In this document: one piece after another, positions 55,989 through 64,000 of the stretch
Numbering within the stretch: the stretch's first letter is position 1
Layout: every line of letters starts with the position of its first letter
NCBI GenBank assembly: GCA_036397995.1
Contig: DASWHX010000108.1
Span: 1-64,000 of the forward strand
Source of the DNA: DASWHX01 sp036397995
GTDB lineage: Bacteria > Bacteroidota > Bacteroidia > Cytophagales > Cyclobacteriaceae
Direction of reading: 5' to 3'
Length of the DNA: 64,000 nt
Program-made: the position numbers and the translations under genes
The notes under the pieces: generated by a model
What the model was told of the DNA's origin: nothing
Databases searched by the model: none
The model's input: only the letters and a program-made list of their open reading frames with translations

Positions 55989-56771
55989 TTGGAATTAGGT
56001 ACCCTGTCGAGATATATCAAATACTGGTTGAATGCCGTTGAAGAGCATTCTCTTCATTCTCCTTATGTGTATGAGTTATATACCCAGGTGATTAAATCAG
56101 AGTATCCTGATCCTGAATTTGAGAGAATAGAAAAGATTCGGGAAGCCCTGGTGAATGATAATAGTATTATTAAAATCAATGATTTTGGATCAGGTTCCAA
56201 AATACTTCATGGTAATCAGCGCACTATCTCACAAATCGCCAGAACATCCATCTCAAATCCCAAACTTTCAAAGCTGCTCTATAGATTGATTCGTCAGCAA
56301 GAAGCAAAAGAAGTAGTGGAATTGGGGACTTCATTAGGCATAAATACGCTCTACATGTATTTAGGTAATGAACAGATTAGGCTTACTACTTTTGAGGGTG
56401 ATGAAAATATTGCAAAATATGCAGAACATTCATTCAAACAATTTGGTAGTGAGAATATTCAACTCCGGACTGGGGAATTAGAAAAAACTCTATCTCAATA
56501 TCTCGCATTTTCATCAAAAATTGACTTTGCATTTATTGACGCCAACCATACGTTCGAATCTACGGTTAGGTATTTCAACAAACTGGCTAAAAAAAGTCAT
56601 GATGAATCCCTGTTTGTAATTGCGGATATCCATTGGTCTTCCGGGATGGAGCGCGCCTGGAACGAAATCAAGAAAAGTCCCTATGTAACTCTCACCATTG
56701 ATGTATTTGAAGCCGGCCTTGTATTCTTTAAGCCCGATATTACCAAGCAACATTATATTTTGGAGTTTTGA
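55989..56771 (+). CDS. Class I SAM-dependent methyltransferase
   Basis: A 260-residue protein from TTG 55989. An N-terminal helical part (YWLNAVEEHSLHSPYVYELY) precedes a Rossmann-type methyltransferase with the SAM motif VVELGTSLGINTLYMYLG, acidic LTTFEGDENIA and IDFAFIDANHTFEST. It resembles O-methyltransferase-like class I proteins found beside apaG in Bacteroidota, but the substrate is unknown. The 3' end overlaps the TPMT-like gene by 19 bases, tail to tail, a rather long convergent overlap. Confidence 0.87.
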   Translation: MELGTLSRYIKYWLNAVEEHSLHSPYVYELYTQVIKSEYPDPEFERIEKIREALVNDNSIIKINDFGSGSKILHGNQRTISQIARTSISNPKLSKLLYRLIRQQEAKEVVELGTSLGINTLYMYLGNEQIRLTTFEGDENIAKYAEHSFKQFGSENIQLRTGELEKTLSQYLAFSSKIDFAFIDANHTFESTVRYFNKLAKKSHDESLFVIADIHWSSGMERAWNEIKKSPYVTLTIDVFEAGLVFFKPDITKQHYILEF

Positions 56772-57349
56772 TTCCGCTCAAGAATCATAAATAATTCCGT
56801 TCCTTGTCTGGGTTTTATAGAATTACGGCATCTTTCGAAAATCCTGAAAGCAAATAGTGACTCAAAATAGGATTTATATTCAACCAATGTGCCGCCAAAA
56901 GGAGGATAATCGGCATTCAGGAAACTATCAAATAATACACCCACCAGCTTTCCACCAGGAATCAGCAAATCAAACATTTTTTCGGCATAACGTTGACGTA
57001 AATTCCGATCGAAAGAACAAAAAAAAGTTTGTTCAATTATTAAATCAAACTGGCCACTTATGGTAAAGAAGTCTGTTTGAATCAAATTCTCTGTGGGAAA
57101 TTCAGTAACCCGCTTGCGAAAATTTTCTAGTGGTGTGCGTGCAAAATCCAAAACAAAAACATTCTGAAATCCACTCTTAAACAAGTATTCTGCTTCATAA
57201 CCATTTCCAGCCCCTGGAATCAAAATGCGGAGGTCTCCATTTGTTAATTGATCAACATAATCCTTTATGGGCGTAGTAATGCTTCCAGCATCCCAACCTG
57301 TAGTGCCATGTATATAGTGATACTCCCAATATGCAGCGTCAAGACGCAT
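56753..57349 (-). CDS. Thiopurine S-methyltransferase-like SAM methyltransferase
   Basis: A 198-residue methyltransferase of the TPMT-like family: an opening YWEYHYIHGTTGWDAGS, SAM loop ILIPGAGNGYEAEYLFKSG, VFVLDFARTPLENFRK and FDLIIEQTFFCSFDRNLRQ. Bacterial members methylate selenium or tellurium compounds, thiols or halides; here the substrate is unknown. Start ATG at 57349. It overlaps the preceding plus-strand methyltransferase by 19 bases at their 3' ends. Confidence 0.9.
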   Translation of the reverse strand: MRLDAAYWEYHYIHGTTGWDAGSITTPIKDYVDQLTNGDLRILIPGAGNGYEAEYLFKSGFQNVFVLDFARTPLENFRKRVTEFPTENLIQTDFFTISGQFDLIIEQTFFCSFDRNLRQRYAEKMFDLLIPGGKLVGVLFDSFLNADYPPFGGTLVEYKSYFESLFAFRIFERCRNSIKPRQGTELFMILERNQNSKI

Positions 57350-57415
57350 TTTTAATTCTCAAATTGTAATTGTAATGAAATATAGGGTAATTTTGGCCAA
57401 TCATTTTTTCATATA

Positions 57416-58321
57416 ATGACTGAAGAAAAAAAATCAACTTCCAAACGAAATATTATCATAATTGGTATAATAGCAGTTATCGCTATTGTTAATGGAGTAA
57501 AATGGTATCTGGAGTCTGAAGAAAGGGAGGAGTTACAAGTATATTACACGAATGAGCTGAGTGCGGCGCAGACCCGGTTTGAAGAGATAAGTGTGGAGCT
57601 TGATGAAAAAATTGCTGAGATTGAAAGGCTGGGTGGTGACATTAAAGAATTAACAGAAGCCAAAATAGAGGTTGAAAAAGAAAGAAACCAATTGCAGCAG
57701 ACGCGGACCGCTAACCGGAGATTAATAGCTGAGTTGAGAGATAAGACGGAGGGATATGCCGAATTATTGCTGGCAAAAGATGAAGAAATTACGAAACTTA
57801 AAACAGTGAATACGGAATTGCTTTCCGAAAATACCACTCTTAAAACAGAAAAAAATGAACTCAGCAAGTCAATAACCGAACTTAACCAGAACAAAGAACA
57901 ATTAGAGGAGAAGGTTGCCGTTGCATCAAGACTGGAGGCCAGCAATATTGCAATTTATGCGGTTTCAGATGGTGGCCGCGAAAGGGAAGGTTCATTCAGA
58001 AAGAGACAAATCGAAAACCTTAAGATTGAATTTAATATTGCTAAAAATGATGTGGCACCCATTGAAGGCAAAGAAATTCTGCTCAGGGTAATCGACTCAA
58101 ATAACCAGGTGTATTTTGATGTAGCCCGGGGAGCAGGAACCTTCCTTATTGATGGAAAAGAACAATTTTATACTCTCAAGCAAGATATACTATTTGATAA
58201 TACGAGTCAGAAAGTGACCTTCTTATATGAAAAAGGTAGTGAATACAATGCAGGTGACCATACTGTTGAAATCTATACCGATGGCTACTTAATGGGTAAA
58301 AAGGCCTTCACCGTGAAATAA
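57416..58321 (+). CDS. Membrane-anchored coiled-coil protein, unknown function
   Basis: A 301-residue protein with one transmembrane helix near the N-terminus (about 12-30, NIIIIGIIAVIAIVNGVKWY) and a basic cytoplasmic start. A long heptad coiled coil spans about 35-180 (rich in Glu, Leu, Lys). A compact beta-rich C-terminal domain follows at about 185-300 (LEASNIAIYAVSDGGRERE, QIENLKIEFNIAKNDVAPIE, VTFLYEKGSEYNAGDHTVEI). The function is unknown. It lies upstream of the rpsF operon, whose own promoter starts after its stop, so it is a separate unit. Confidence 0.82.
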   Translation: MTEEKKSTSKRNIIIIGIIAVIAIVNGVKWYLESEEREELQVYYTNELSAAQTRFEEISVELDEKIAEIERLGGDIKELTEAKIEVEKERNQLQQTRTANRRLIAELRDKTEGYAELLLAKDEEITKLKTVNTELLSENTTLKTEKNELSKSITELNQNKEQLEEKVAVASRLEASNIAIYAVSDGGREREGSFRKRQIENLKIEFNIAKNDVAPIEGKEILLRVIDSNNQVYFDVARGAGTFLIDGKEQFYTLKQDILFDNTSQKVTFLYEKGSEYNAGDHTVEIYTDGYLMGKKAFTVK

Positions 58322-58332
58322 AAGACCCTTTC

Positions 58333-58363
58333 TTTGATTAATTTTCGAATTTGGCTACCTTTG
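58333..58363 (+). promoter_or_regulatory. Bacteroidota-type promoter of rpsF-rpsR-rplI
   Basis: TTTG at 58333-58336, a 19-base spacer and TACCTTTG at 58356-58363 match the phylum consensus exactly in box and spacing. The rpsF ATG lies 34 bases downstream. The same octamer and spacing occur before miaB. Confidence 0.8.
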
Positions 58364-58397
58364 CAAGCTCATTTTAAAACCAAAATTAGAAGAACAA

Positions 58398-58766
58398 ATG
58401 TTTAAAAATTACGAGACGGTATTCATTTTAACTCCCGTTTTGTCTGAGGATCAGATGAAGGATACTGTCCTAAAGTTCAAAAAGGTTTTAGAGGATGATG
58501 GTGCTAAAATTATTAATGAAGAAATGTGGGGGCTAAAAAAACTAGCTTATCCCGTTCAGCACAAATCCACTGGCTTTTACAATCTTATTGAATTTGAGGC
58601 AGGACCACAGACAATTAAGAAGTTGGATATTGAATACCGCAGAGATGAAAAAGTAATGCGATTTCAGACAGTCAGTTTAGATAAGCATGCTATTGCTTAC
58701 AATGAAAAGCGAAGAAAAGGTGCATTCAACAAGAAAAGTGAAGTTAAGGAGGAGCCGGTATTATGA
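58398..58766 (+). CDS. rpsF: 30S ribosomal protein S6
   Basis: A 122-residue S6: [59 protein letters not shown] and [16 protein letters not shown]. It binds S18 on the platform of the small subunit. First of rpsF-rpsR-rplI; the rpsR start overlaps its stop by 4 bases (ATGA). A consensus promoter lies 34 bases upstream. Confidence 0.98.
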   Translation: MFKNYETVFILTPVLSEDQMKDTVLKFKKVLEDDGAKIINEEMWGLKKLAYPVQHKSTGFYNLIEFEAGPQTIKKLDIEYRRDEKVMRFQTVSLDKHAIAYNEKRRKGAFNKKSEVKEEPVL

Positions 58767-59014
58767 CCTTAATGAATGAACCTTTAAACAGGGTAGAAAA
58801 CCGAAGCAAATATTGCAGGTTCAAGAAGAGCGGAATCAAATATATCGATTACAAGAATCCTGACTTTCTTTTGAAATTTGTTAATGACCAGGGAAAGATT
58901 CTTCCCCGGAGATTAACCGGAACAAGTCTGAAATTCCAGAAAAAGGTATCACAGGCAGTAAAGAGAGCCAGGCACTTAGCCCTTCTTCCATACGTAACCG
59001 ATTCATTAAAGTAA
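58763..59014 (+). CDS. rpsR: 30S ribosomal protein S18
   Basis: An 83-residue S18: [40 protein letters not shown] and [16 protein letters not shown]. It has only the single N-terminal cysteine of the family's usual zinc-binding CRF motif, so it is a C-minus-type form. An internal Met at 58772 would be an alternative start. It is coupled to rpsF by ATGA and lies 15 bases before rplI. Confidence 0.97.
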   Translation: MTLMNEPLNRVENRSKYCRFKKSGIKYIDYKNPDFLLKFVNDQGKILPRRLTGTSLKFQKKVSQAVKRARHLALLPYVTDSLK

Positions 59015-59029
59015 ACCAGCCTAAAGAAA

Positions 59030-59473
59030 ATGAGAGTTATTTTAAAAGACGACATCAAAGGGTTGGGATATAAGAATGATATCGTGACCGTTAAAGGAGG
59101 ATATGGCAGAAATTACCTGATCCCCAATGGCTTTGCAATTGTAGCCAACAAATCAAATTCAAAGATGATTGCTGAAAACATTCGGCAGGCCGCGCATAAA
59201 GCTGAAAAAATTAAAAAAGATGCAGAAGAACTGGCTGGTAAGATTGGAGAAATGACAATTGAACTTGGAGCAAAAGTCGGTGAAAAAGGAAAAATTTTCG
59301 GAAGTATTACAGCCATCCAGGTATCTGACGCATTAAAAGATAAAGGATTTAATATTGATAGAAAAGATATTACATTCAAATCACAAATAAAGGAAGTAGG
59401 TGATTACGAAATAATACTTGATTTGCACAAAGAAGTAAAACACAGTATTACAGTAAAAGTAGCAGCCGAATAA
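59030..59473 (+). CDS. rplI: 50S ribosomal protein L9
   Basis: A 147-residue L9: N-terminal MRVILKDDIKGLGYKNDIVT and VKGGYGRNYLIPNGFAI, the long connecting helix (AAHKAEKIKKDAEELAGKIG), and the C-terminal domain KVGEKGKIFGSITAIQVSDA with FDLHKEVKHSITVKV-like IILDLHKEVKHSITVKV. It ends the operon. A strong terminator follows at 59497. Confidence 0.97.
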   Translation: MRVILKDDIKGLGYKNDIVTVKGGYGRNYLIPNGFAIVANKSNSKMIAENIRQAAHKAEKIKKDAEELAGKIGEMTIELGAKVGEKGKIFGSITAIQVSDALKDKGFNIDRKDITFKSQIKEVGDYEIILDLHKEVKHSITVKVAAE

Positions 59474-59496
59474 AGTTACAGAAAAAAATAAATTAT

Positions 59497-59524
59497 AAGC
59501 CGCTTCAATGGAAGCGGCTTTTTT
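59497..59524 (+). terminator. Rho-independent terminator after rplI
   Basis: Perfect 10-base stem AAGCCGCTTC (59497-59506) and GAAGCGGCTT (59511-59520), AATG tetraloop, then a T run to 59524. It ends the rpsF-rpsR-rplI transcript. Confidence 0.93.
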
Positions 59525-59553
59525 GTTTGTATTCATTTTCAGTAACTTTAATC

Positions 59554-60531
59554 ATGTTCAGAACGGAACTTAATTTCCCGCCTTCAACCGAGAAGATTGG
59601 CCTTAAAGACACTATCGTAAGCCTAGGATCTTGCTTTGCCGATAACCATGGCGAACGGCTCATCCTGAATAAACTATCATGCCTGGTTAACCCGGCAGGA
59701 ATAATTTATAACCCTTACTCCATCTGCAAAGTGATAGATTATGCGCTCAATGAAGAATTGCCTGATCAGGCATCATATCTTCAGCATGATGGAGTTTTTT
59801 CAAACTTTGATTTCCACTCCAGGATATCCGACACCGATGGAATCAAACTTCAGCAAAAAATCTCCCACTCACTCCATCAACTTCAGAAGAACCTGGTAAG
59901 GGCAAAATGGTTAATTATTACTTTTGGAACCGCAGTAGTCTACACAAGAAAGGATAACAAAATAATTGTTGCCAACTGTCATAAAGTTCCTGCATCAAAA
60001 TTCAACAAAGGAATGTTGTCACAAAAGCAAATTCTTGCTGTATTTATGCATACTTACCAATCAATTATGGCAGCAAATCCGGAAATTCAGATTCTTCTGA
60101 CAGTTAGCCCGGTAAGACATGTTAGGGATACGCTCGAAATAAATTCAATCAGTAAAGCAATATTAAGAATCACTAGTGATACTTTGAAAACTGAGTTGCC
60201 CAACATTCATTATTTTCCATCCTATGAGATAATGATGGATGATCTCCGGGACTATCGATTCTATGCCGATGATTTGATTCATCCATCTCATCAGGCAATG
60301 AATTATATATGGGAAAAATTTTGTAAAGGTTTTATGGATGATGCTTTACTTGACTTTATTAATAAATGGGGTGAAATCAGGAAAGATCTAAACCATCGTC
60401 CTTTTCATCCTGAAACAAAATCTCACCTGCAATTCCTTACTAACACCTTGGAAAAACTCAAACAACTTTCTGGTGAAGTAAATTTAGAAGTTGAAATTGC
60501 CCAACTGGAAAAGCAATTGAATGACAAATAA
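59554..60531 (+). CDS. GSCFA-domain protein
   Basis: A 325-residue protein with the GSCFA signature [15 protein letters not shown] near the N-terminus, [38 protein letters not shown] and the final SGDNS-like [16 protein letters not shown]. The domain resembles SGNH hydrolases (nucleophile Ser and C-terminal D-x-x-H); the role is unknown. ATG 59554 is used; an in-frame TTG at 59527 lies in the terminator tail. It starts 30 bases after the terminator and overlaps the YyaL-like gene by 11 bases. Confidence 0.9.
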   Translation: MFRTELNFPPSTEKIGLKDTIVSLGSCFADNHGERLILNKLSCLVNPAGIIYNPYSICKVIDYALNEELPDQASYLQHDGVFSNFDFHSRISDTDGIKLQQKISHSLHQLQKNLVRAKWLIITFGTAVVYTRKDNKIIVANCHKVPASKFNKGMLSQKQILAVFMHTYQSIMAANPEIQILLTVSPVRHVRDTLEINSISKAILRITSDTLKTELPNIHYFPSYEIMMDDLRDYRFYADDLIHPSHQAMNYIWEKFCKGFMDDALLDFINKWGEIRKDLNHRPFHPETKSHLQFLTNTLEKLKQLSGEVNLEVEIAQLEKQLNDK

Positions 60532-62536
60532 GAAAGCAAACAGGTTAATAAAATCAAACAGTCCTTACTTGCTTCAGCATGCCTACAATCCTGTTGAATG
60601 GTTTCCCTGGGACAAAGAAGCTCACAAAATATCTAAAGAAACGGGCAAACCAATTCTTCTCAGTATCGGCTACTCTTCGTGCCATTGGTGCCATGTTATG
60701 GAGAGAGAGTCCTTTGAAAATGAAACTATTGCCAGGGCGATGAATGAAAAGTTCATCTGTATAAAAGTGGACCGGGAGGAGAGGCCTGACATCGATCAGA
60801 TATATATGGAAGCTGTTCAGGCAATGGGCGGTCATGGTGGTTGGCCGCTTACTATCTTTCTTACACCGGAGTTAAAACCTATTTATGGCGGCACCTATTT
60901 TCCACCGGAAAATTTCCTGGTACTGCTGGAGAAGGTAAGTTCGGTTTATGCAAACAACAAAGCGGAGATGGATTCTTCCGCCAACCAGATTGCAACCGCG
61001 CTTACAGGATCTGAACTTGATAAATTCAGACTTAGATACAATGATGAAGTTAGTACTTTGAAACTTCAAAAAATGTATCAAAATCTCTCTTCAAAATTTG
61101 ATAAAGAATTTGGAGGAATGTCGAGGGCTCCGAAATTTCCAATGCCGGGAACCTGGAAGTTTCTTTCTCATTTTGCTTTTATTTTTAAAAATAATGAAGC
61201 TCTGCACCATTTCTTCTTTACGCTCGACAAAATTTCAGATGGTGGAATTTACGACCAGGCGGGCGGTGGATTTGCCAGGTATAGTACAGATAGAAAATGG
61301 CATGTTCCTCATTTCGAAAAAATGCTTTATGATAATGGTCAGTTAATGTCACTGTATGCAATAGCGTATTCCCTTTCCCAAATTGACAGGTACAAAGAAA
61401 TTCTTTATGAAACCCTTGCATGGCTCAGCCGGGAAATGACTCACGGTAGCGGCGGCTTTTACTCGGCTCTTGATGCAGATAGTGAAGGCGTTGAAGGTAA
61501 ATTCTACGTGTGGAAATGGGAGGAGTTTGAAAGAATAGCAAATAAAAATACTAACAAATTTGCGGCATTTTTCGGAGTCATTCCTGAAGGCAATTGGGAA
61601 GGGACAAATATATTACTAAGAAATCAGGGTGTGCCTAAGGAAGATCAGGAAGAAATAGAAGAATTCAAATCGCGACTTCTGAAAGAAAGAAATAAAAGAA
61701 TAAGACCAGGATTGGATGATAAAATTCTGGCAGGATGGAATGCGCTAATGTCATCAGGGTTGCTTGATGCTTATGATGCAACCGGTGATGAAGTATTTTT
61801 GCAACACGCTGTTAAGAACGGCACTTTCCTGATGAATGAGCTATTCATTGATGGCAAATTATTCCGCTCATGGAAGGACGGGAAGCCAGGTACAGCCGGT
61901 TTTCTGGAAGACTATTCCTGCGCAATTGAGATGTACCTGAAATTATATCAATCTACATTTACCCGGAAGTGGCTGGATTTCGCTTTGCAGCTTGTGAAGA
62001 TTGCATATGAGAAGTTTTATGATCCGGCAGATGGCTTTTTCTATTTTTCGGAACAGTCTTCGGATTTGATCGCGAGAAAGAAAGAGATTCTTGACAATGT
62101 AATCCCGGCTTCAAACTCGATTATGGCTAACGCCCTGTTTAAGCTGGGAGCATTAATGGGGGATGGAAAATATATCGCGTTGGCCAAAAAAATGACTTTT
62201 AGTTTGATTGACCTAATGGAATCTGAGACAGAATATACCTCAAACTGGGCGCTCCTATACAGTTATCTTGTTTATCCAACCTCCGAAGTGGCACTTGTCG
62301 GAAAGGATTTTGAAAAATTAGGAAAGGCCGTCAGAAAGGAGTATTTCCCGAATAAGGTAATTGCAGGCACGAAAGCGAAAAGCCAAATTCCCCTTCTAGC
62401 CAACAGGGAAACAAGTAGTAAAAATTCAATGATTTATGTGTGTCAAAACCACGCATGTCAACTTCCTGTTACTAATCCTGATGAAGCGTTGGAACAAATG
62501 AAAGATAATTTAAAAATAATCAAATCGCACTCCTGA
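60521..62536 (+). CDS. YyaL/SSP411-like protein (DUF255, thioredoxin domain)
   Basis: A 671-residue protein. An N-terminal thioredoxin-like DUF255 domain carries the C-x2-C motif [15 protein letters not shown] (Cys54, Cys57), [10 protein letters not shown] and [13 protein letters not shown] long alpha/alpha-barrel part follows ([61 protein letters not shown]). Related proteins (YyaL, human SPATA20) are widespread and poorly understood. It lies between GSCFA (11-base overlap) and priA, all on the plus strand. Confidence 0.94.
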   Translation: MTNKKANRLIKSNSPYLLQHAYNPVEWFPWDKEAHKISKETGKPILLSIGYSSCHWCHVMERESFENETIARAMNEKFICIKVDREERPDIDQIYMEAVQAMGGHGGWPLTIFLTPELKPIYGGTYFPPENFLVLLEKVSSVYANNKAEMDSSANQIATALTGSELDKFRLRYNDEVSTLKLQKMYQNLSSKFDKEFGGMSRAPKFPMPGTWKFLSHFAFIFKNNEALHHFFFTLDKISDGGIYDQAGGGFARYSTDRKWHVPHFEKMLYDNGQLMSLYAIAYSLSQIDRYKEILYETLAWLSREMTHGSGGFYSALDADSEGVEGKFYVWKWEEFERIANKNTNKFAAFFGVIPEGNWEGTNILLRNQGVPKEDQEEIEEFKSRLLKERNKRIRPGLDDKILAGWNALMSSGLLDAYDATGDEVFLQHAVKNGTFLMNELFIDGKLFRSWKDGKPGTAGFLEDYSCAIEMYLKLYQSTFTRKWLDFALQLVKIAYEKFYDPADGFFYFSEQSSDLIARKKEILDNVIPASNSIMANALFKLGALMGDGKYIALAKKMTFSLIDLMESETEYTSNWALLYSYLVYPTSEVALVGKDFEKLGKAVRKEYFPNKVIAGTKAKSQIPLLANRETSSKNSMIYVCQNHACQLPVTNPDEALEQMKDNLKIIKSHS

Positions 62537-62560
62537 TTTGTGAAGAAGTTTCAGCTAAAT

Positions 62561-64000
62561 ATGGATGCGCCGGAAGAGAGAGAAACACTTTTTGCTGACA
62601 TTATTCTACCAGTACCTGTTCCCGGTCTTTTTACTTATCGCATCCCTTTCCTTTTAAATAATCAAATTTCGATTGGATCACGGGTAATTGTTCCTTTTGG
62701 CAGCAGGAAAATCCTTACAGGTGTAATCAGGAAGATTCACAATCTGCCTCCCGCAAAGTATGAAGCGAAACTTATACATGATGTGCTGGAAGAAACTCCC
62801 TCTATCAATAATTTTCAATTCAAACTTTTTGAATGGATAGCGAGTTACTACATGTGCACAATTGGTGAAGTAATAAATGTTGCCATCCCCTCAGGATTAA
62901 AACTAAGCAGTGAATCTCTGGTTCAGCTTCATCCGGAGTTTGACAGAGACCTTTCTGACTATGAATTTTCTGAAAAAGAGATTTCCGTCTTAAATGCATT
63001 GTCTACCGACCGCTCTCTACCTTATGACAGGATTCACGAACTAACGGATACAAAAAATATTCATTCCATCATAAAAAGCCTGGTAAGGAAAGACGCGATT
63101 CTGATTTATGAAAGCATAAAAGAGAAATACAAACCTAAGAAAATAAAAAAAATAAGATTGACAGGTGAACACCTGGATGAGAAAGTGTTGGAGAAATTAA
63201 TGAAGTCCCTGGAGAAGAAGGGTAAACAATTGGATATTGTTTTGATGTACCTGAAAACAGTGGATATTTTTGAATCTCCCGAACTTAATGTTTTAGGAAT
63301 GAACAAGTCTGATTTACCACAATCCTCTTCCCTTCAAACTTTGATAAAAAATAAGATTTTCGATGAATTTGAAGTAACGGTTCCCCGACTGGAGACCTTC
63401 TCCAAAGATTTGAAAAATGTGATTCTTAACGACAATCAACAAAAAGTTTTGGATCTAATATTACAAGAGTTTGAAAGCAAGGATACTGTGCTCCTTCACG
63501 GAATTACCGGCAGCGGCAAGACAGAAATTTATATTCAATTGATCAAAGAAGCGCTTGATAATGGTAGTCAGGTTTTATACCTGCTCCCGGAAATTGCTTT
63601 AACAACACAAATTGTAAGCCGGCTAAGAAAAGTATTTGGTGATAAGATGGGAGTTTACCACTCAAGATTTTCTGATAATGAAAGAGTGGAGGTGTGGAAG
63701 GGAATCCAGGATGGAAAGTTTTCTTTTATTGTTGGAGTCAGAAGTTCTGTTTTCCTTCCCTTTTCATCCCTTGGACTGGTAATAGTGGATGAAGAACATG
63801 AATTATCTTACAAGCAGTTTGACCCGGCTCCGAGGTATAATGCAAGGGACACCGCAATAGTTCTGGCCGGATTTCACAAATCGAAAATTCTTTTAGGCTC
63901 CGCTACACCTTCTATTGAATCATATTTTAATACGAAGCATAGAAGCTACGGACTCGTAACTTTGTCAGAAAGATTTACCAATACACCGCTTCCGGAAATA
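62561..64000 (+). CDS. priA: Primosomal protein N' (PriA helicase), 3' end outside the window
   Basis: 480 codons to the window edge, without a stop. The N-terminal DNA-binding domains (ILPVPVPGLFTYRIP, SRVIVPFGSRKILTGVI, NFQFKLFEWIASYYMC) and the helicase core are present: DNQQKVLDL, Walker A HGITGSGKTEIYI, LLPEIALTTQ, DEEH box VIVDEEHELSYKQFDP and GSATPSIESYF. PriA restarts stalled forks away from oriC by loading DnaB. The zinc-binding cysteines and C-terminal domain lie outside. ATG 62561 is used; an in-frame GTG at 62540 is an equally possible start, 3 bases after the YyaL-like stop. Confidence 0.95.
   Translation, partial: MDAPEERETLFADIILPVPVPGLFTYRIPFLLNNQISIGSRVIVPFGSRKILTGVIRKIHNLPPAKYEAKLIHDVLEETPSINNFQFKLFEWIASYYMCTIGEVINVAIPSGLKLSSESLVQLHPEFDRDLSDYEFSEKEISVLNALSTDRSLPYDRIHELTDTKNIHSIIKSLVRKDAILIYESIKEKYKPKKIKKIRLTGEHLDEKVLEKLMKSLEKKGKQLDIVLMYLKTVDIFESPELNVLGMNKSDLPQSSSLQTLIKNKIFDEFEVTVPRLETFSKDLKNVILNDNQQKVLDLILQEFESKDTVLLHGITGSGKTEIYIQLIKEALDNGSQVLYLLPEIALTTQIVSRLRKVFGDKMGVYHSRFSDNERVEVWKGIQDGKFSFIVGVRSSVFLPFSSLGLVIVDEEHELSYKQFDPAPRYNARDTAIVLAGFHKSKILLGSATPSIESYFNTKHRSYGLVTLSERFTNTPLPEI

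Overview
The window looks like ordinary core chromosome of a Bacteroidota bacterium, most likely of the order Cytophagales. This rests on three things. (a) Bacteroidota-style promoters are present (a TTTG box, 19 bases, then TACCTTTG), and genes mostly lack clear Shine-Dalgarno sites. (b) The protein families are typical of that phylum: GSCFA, DUF5683, a short LptE, a GNAT-nitrilase fusion, a PorP/SprF remnant and SiaC/DUF1987. (c) The gene orders miaB-EBP-lptE-TPR-secG-groESL and parA-parB-DUF5683-dapB-lepB are ones I associate with this phylum from memory. I see no prophage, transposase, CRISPR array, rRNA or tRNA.

Layout. 1-11.8 kb: envelope and stress genes, namely a truncated lipoprotein, a secreted phosphodiesterase, a GNAT-nitrilase, a MacB-like permease, an EEP-family hydrolase, small membrane and coiled-coil proteins, an OmpH-like chaperone, a rhomboid, a CDF metal exporter and a gamma carbonic anhydrase. 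A dense palindrome cluster sits at 10.2 kb. 11.9-20 kb: a long plus-strand run from miaB through a sigma-54 activator, lptE, a TPR-family protein split by a frameshift, and secG, followed by groES-groEL. 20-28 kb: metabolism and transport (SiaC-like, peptide transporter, PEP carboxykinase, nucleoside transporter, bifunctional nuclease, electron transfer flavoprotein). 28-34.4 kb: dnaB and mpl are divergent around a cluster of DnaA boxes, the best replication-origin candidate here; next come an exonuclease, a Zn protease and a FAH hydrolase. 34.4-42.8 kb: an M23 peptidase, a peroxiredoxin, a split transketolase, an aminotransferase, a thioredoxin-like lipoprotein, the SRP RNA, transaldolase and ftsE. 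42.8-46.5 kb (minus strand): an ECF sigma factor with a likely anti-sigma partner, a TPR protein, a CCA-adding enzyme and a decayed PorP/SprF fragment. 46.5-64 kb: pyrG, yidC, an MBL hydrolase, parAB, dapB, lepB, ung, apaG, two methyltransferases, the rpsF-rpsR-rplI operon, GSCFA, a YyaL-like protein and the start of priA.

The genes cover envelope building (LptE, SecG, YidC, LepB, Mpl, DapB, M23), protein folding (GroESL), replication and segregation (DnaB, PriA, ParAB, putative oriC) and translation (MiaB, S6, S18, L9, CCA, SRP RNA). The observations most worth checking are the 10-A frameshift in the lysine-rich TPR gene, the DnaA-box cluster between dnaB and mpl, the PorP/SprF fossil, and the paired TGTCA sites before groES. 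I did not find a convincing wholly new multi-gene system.
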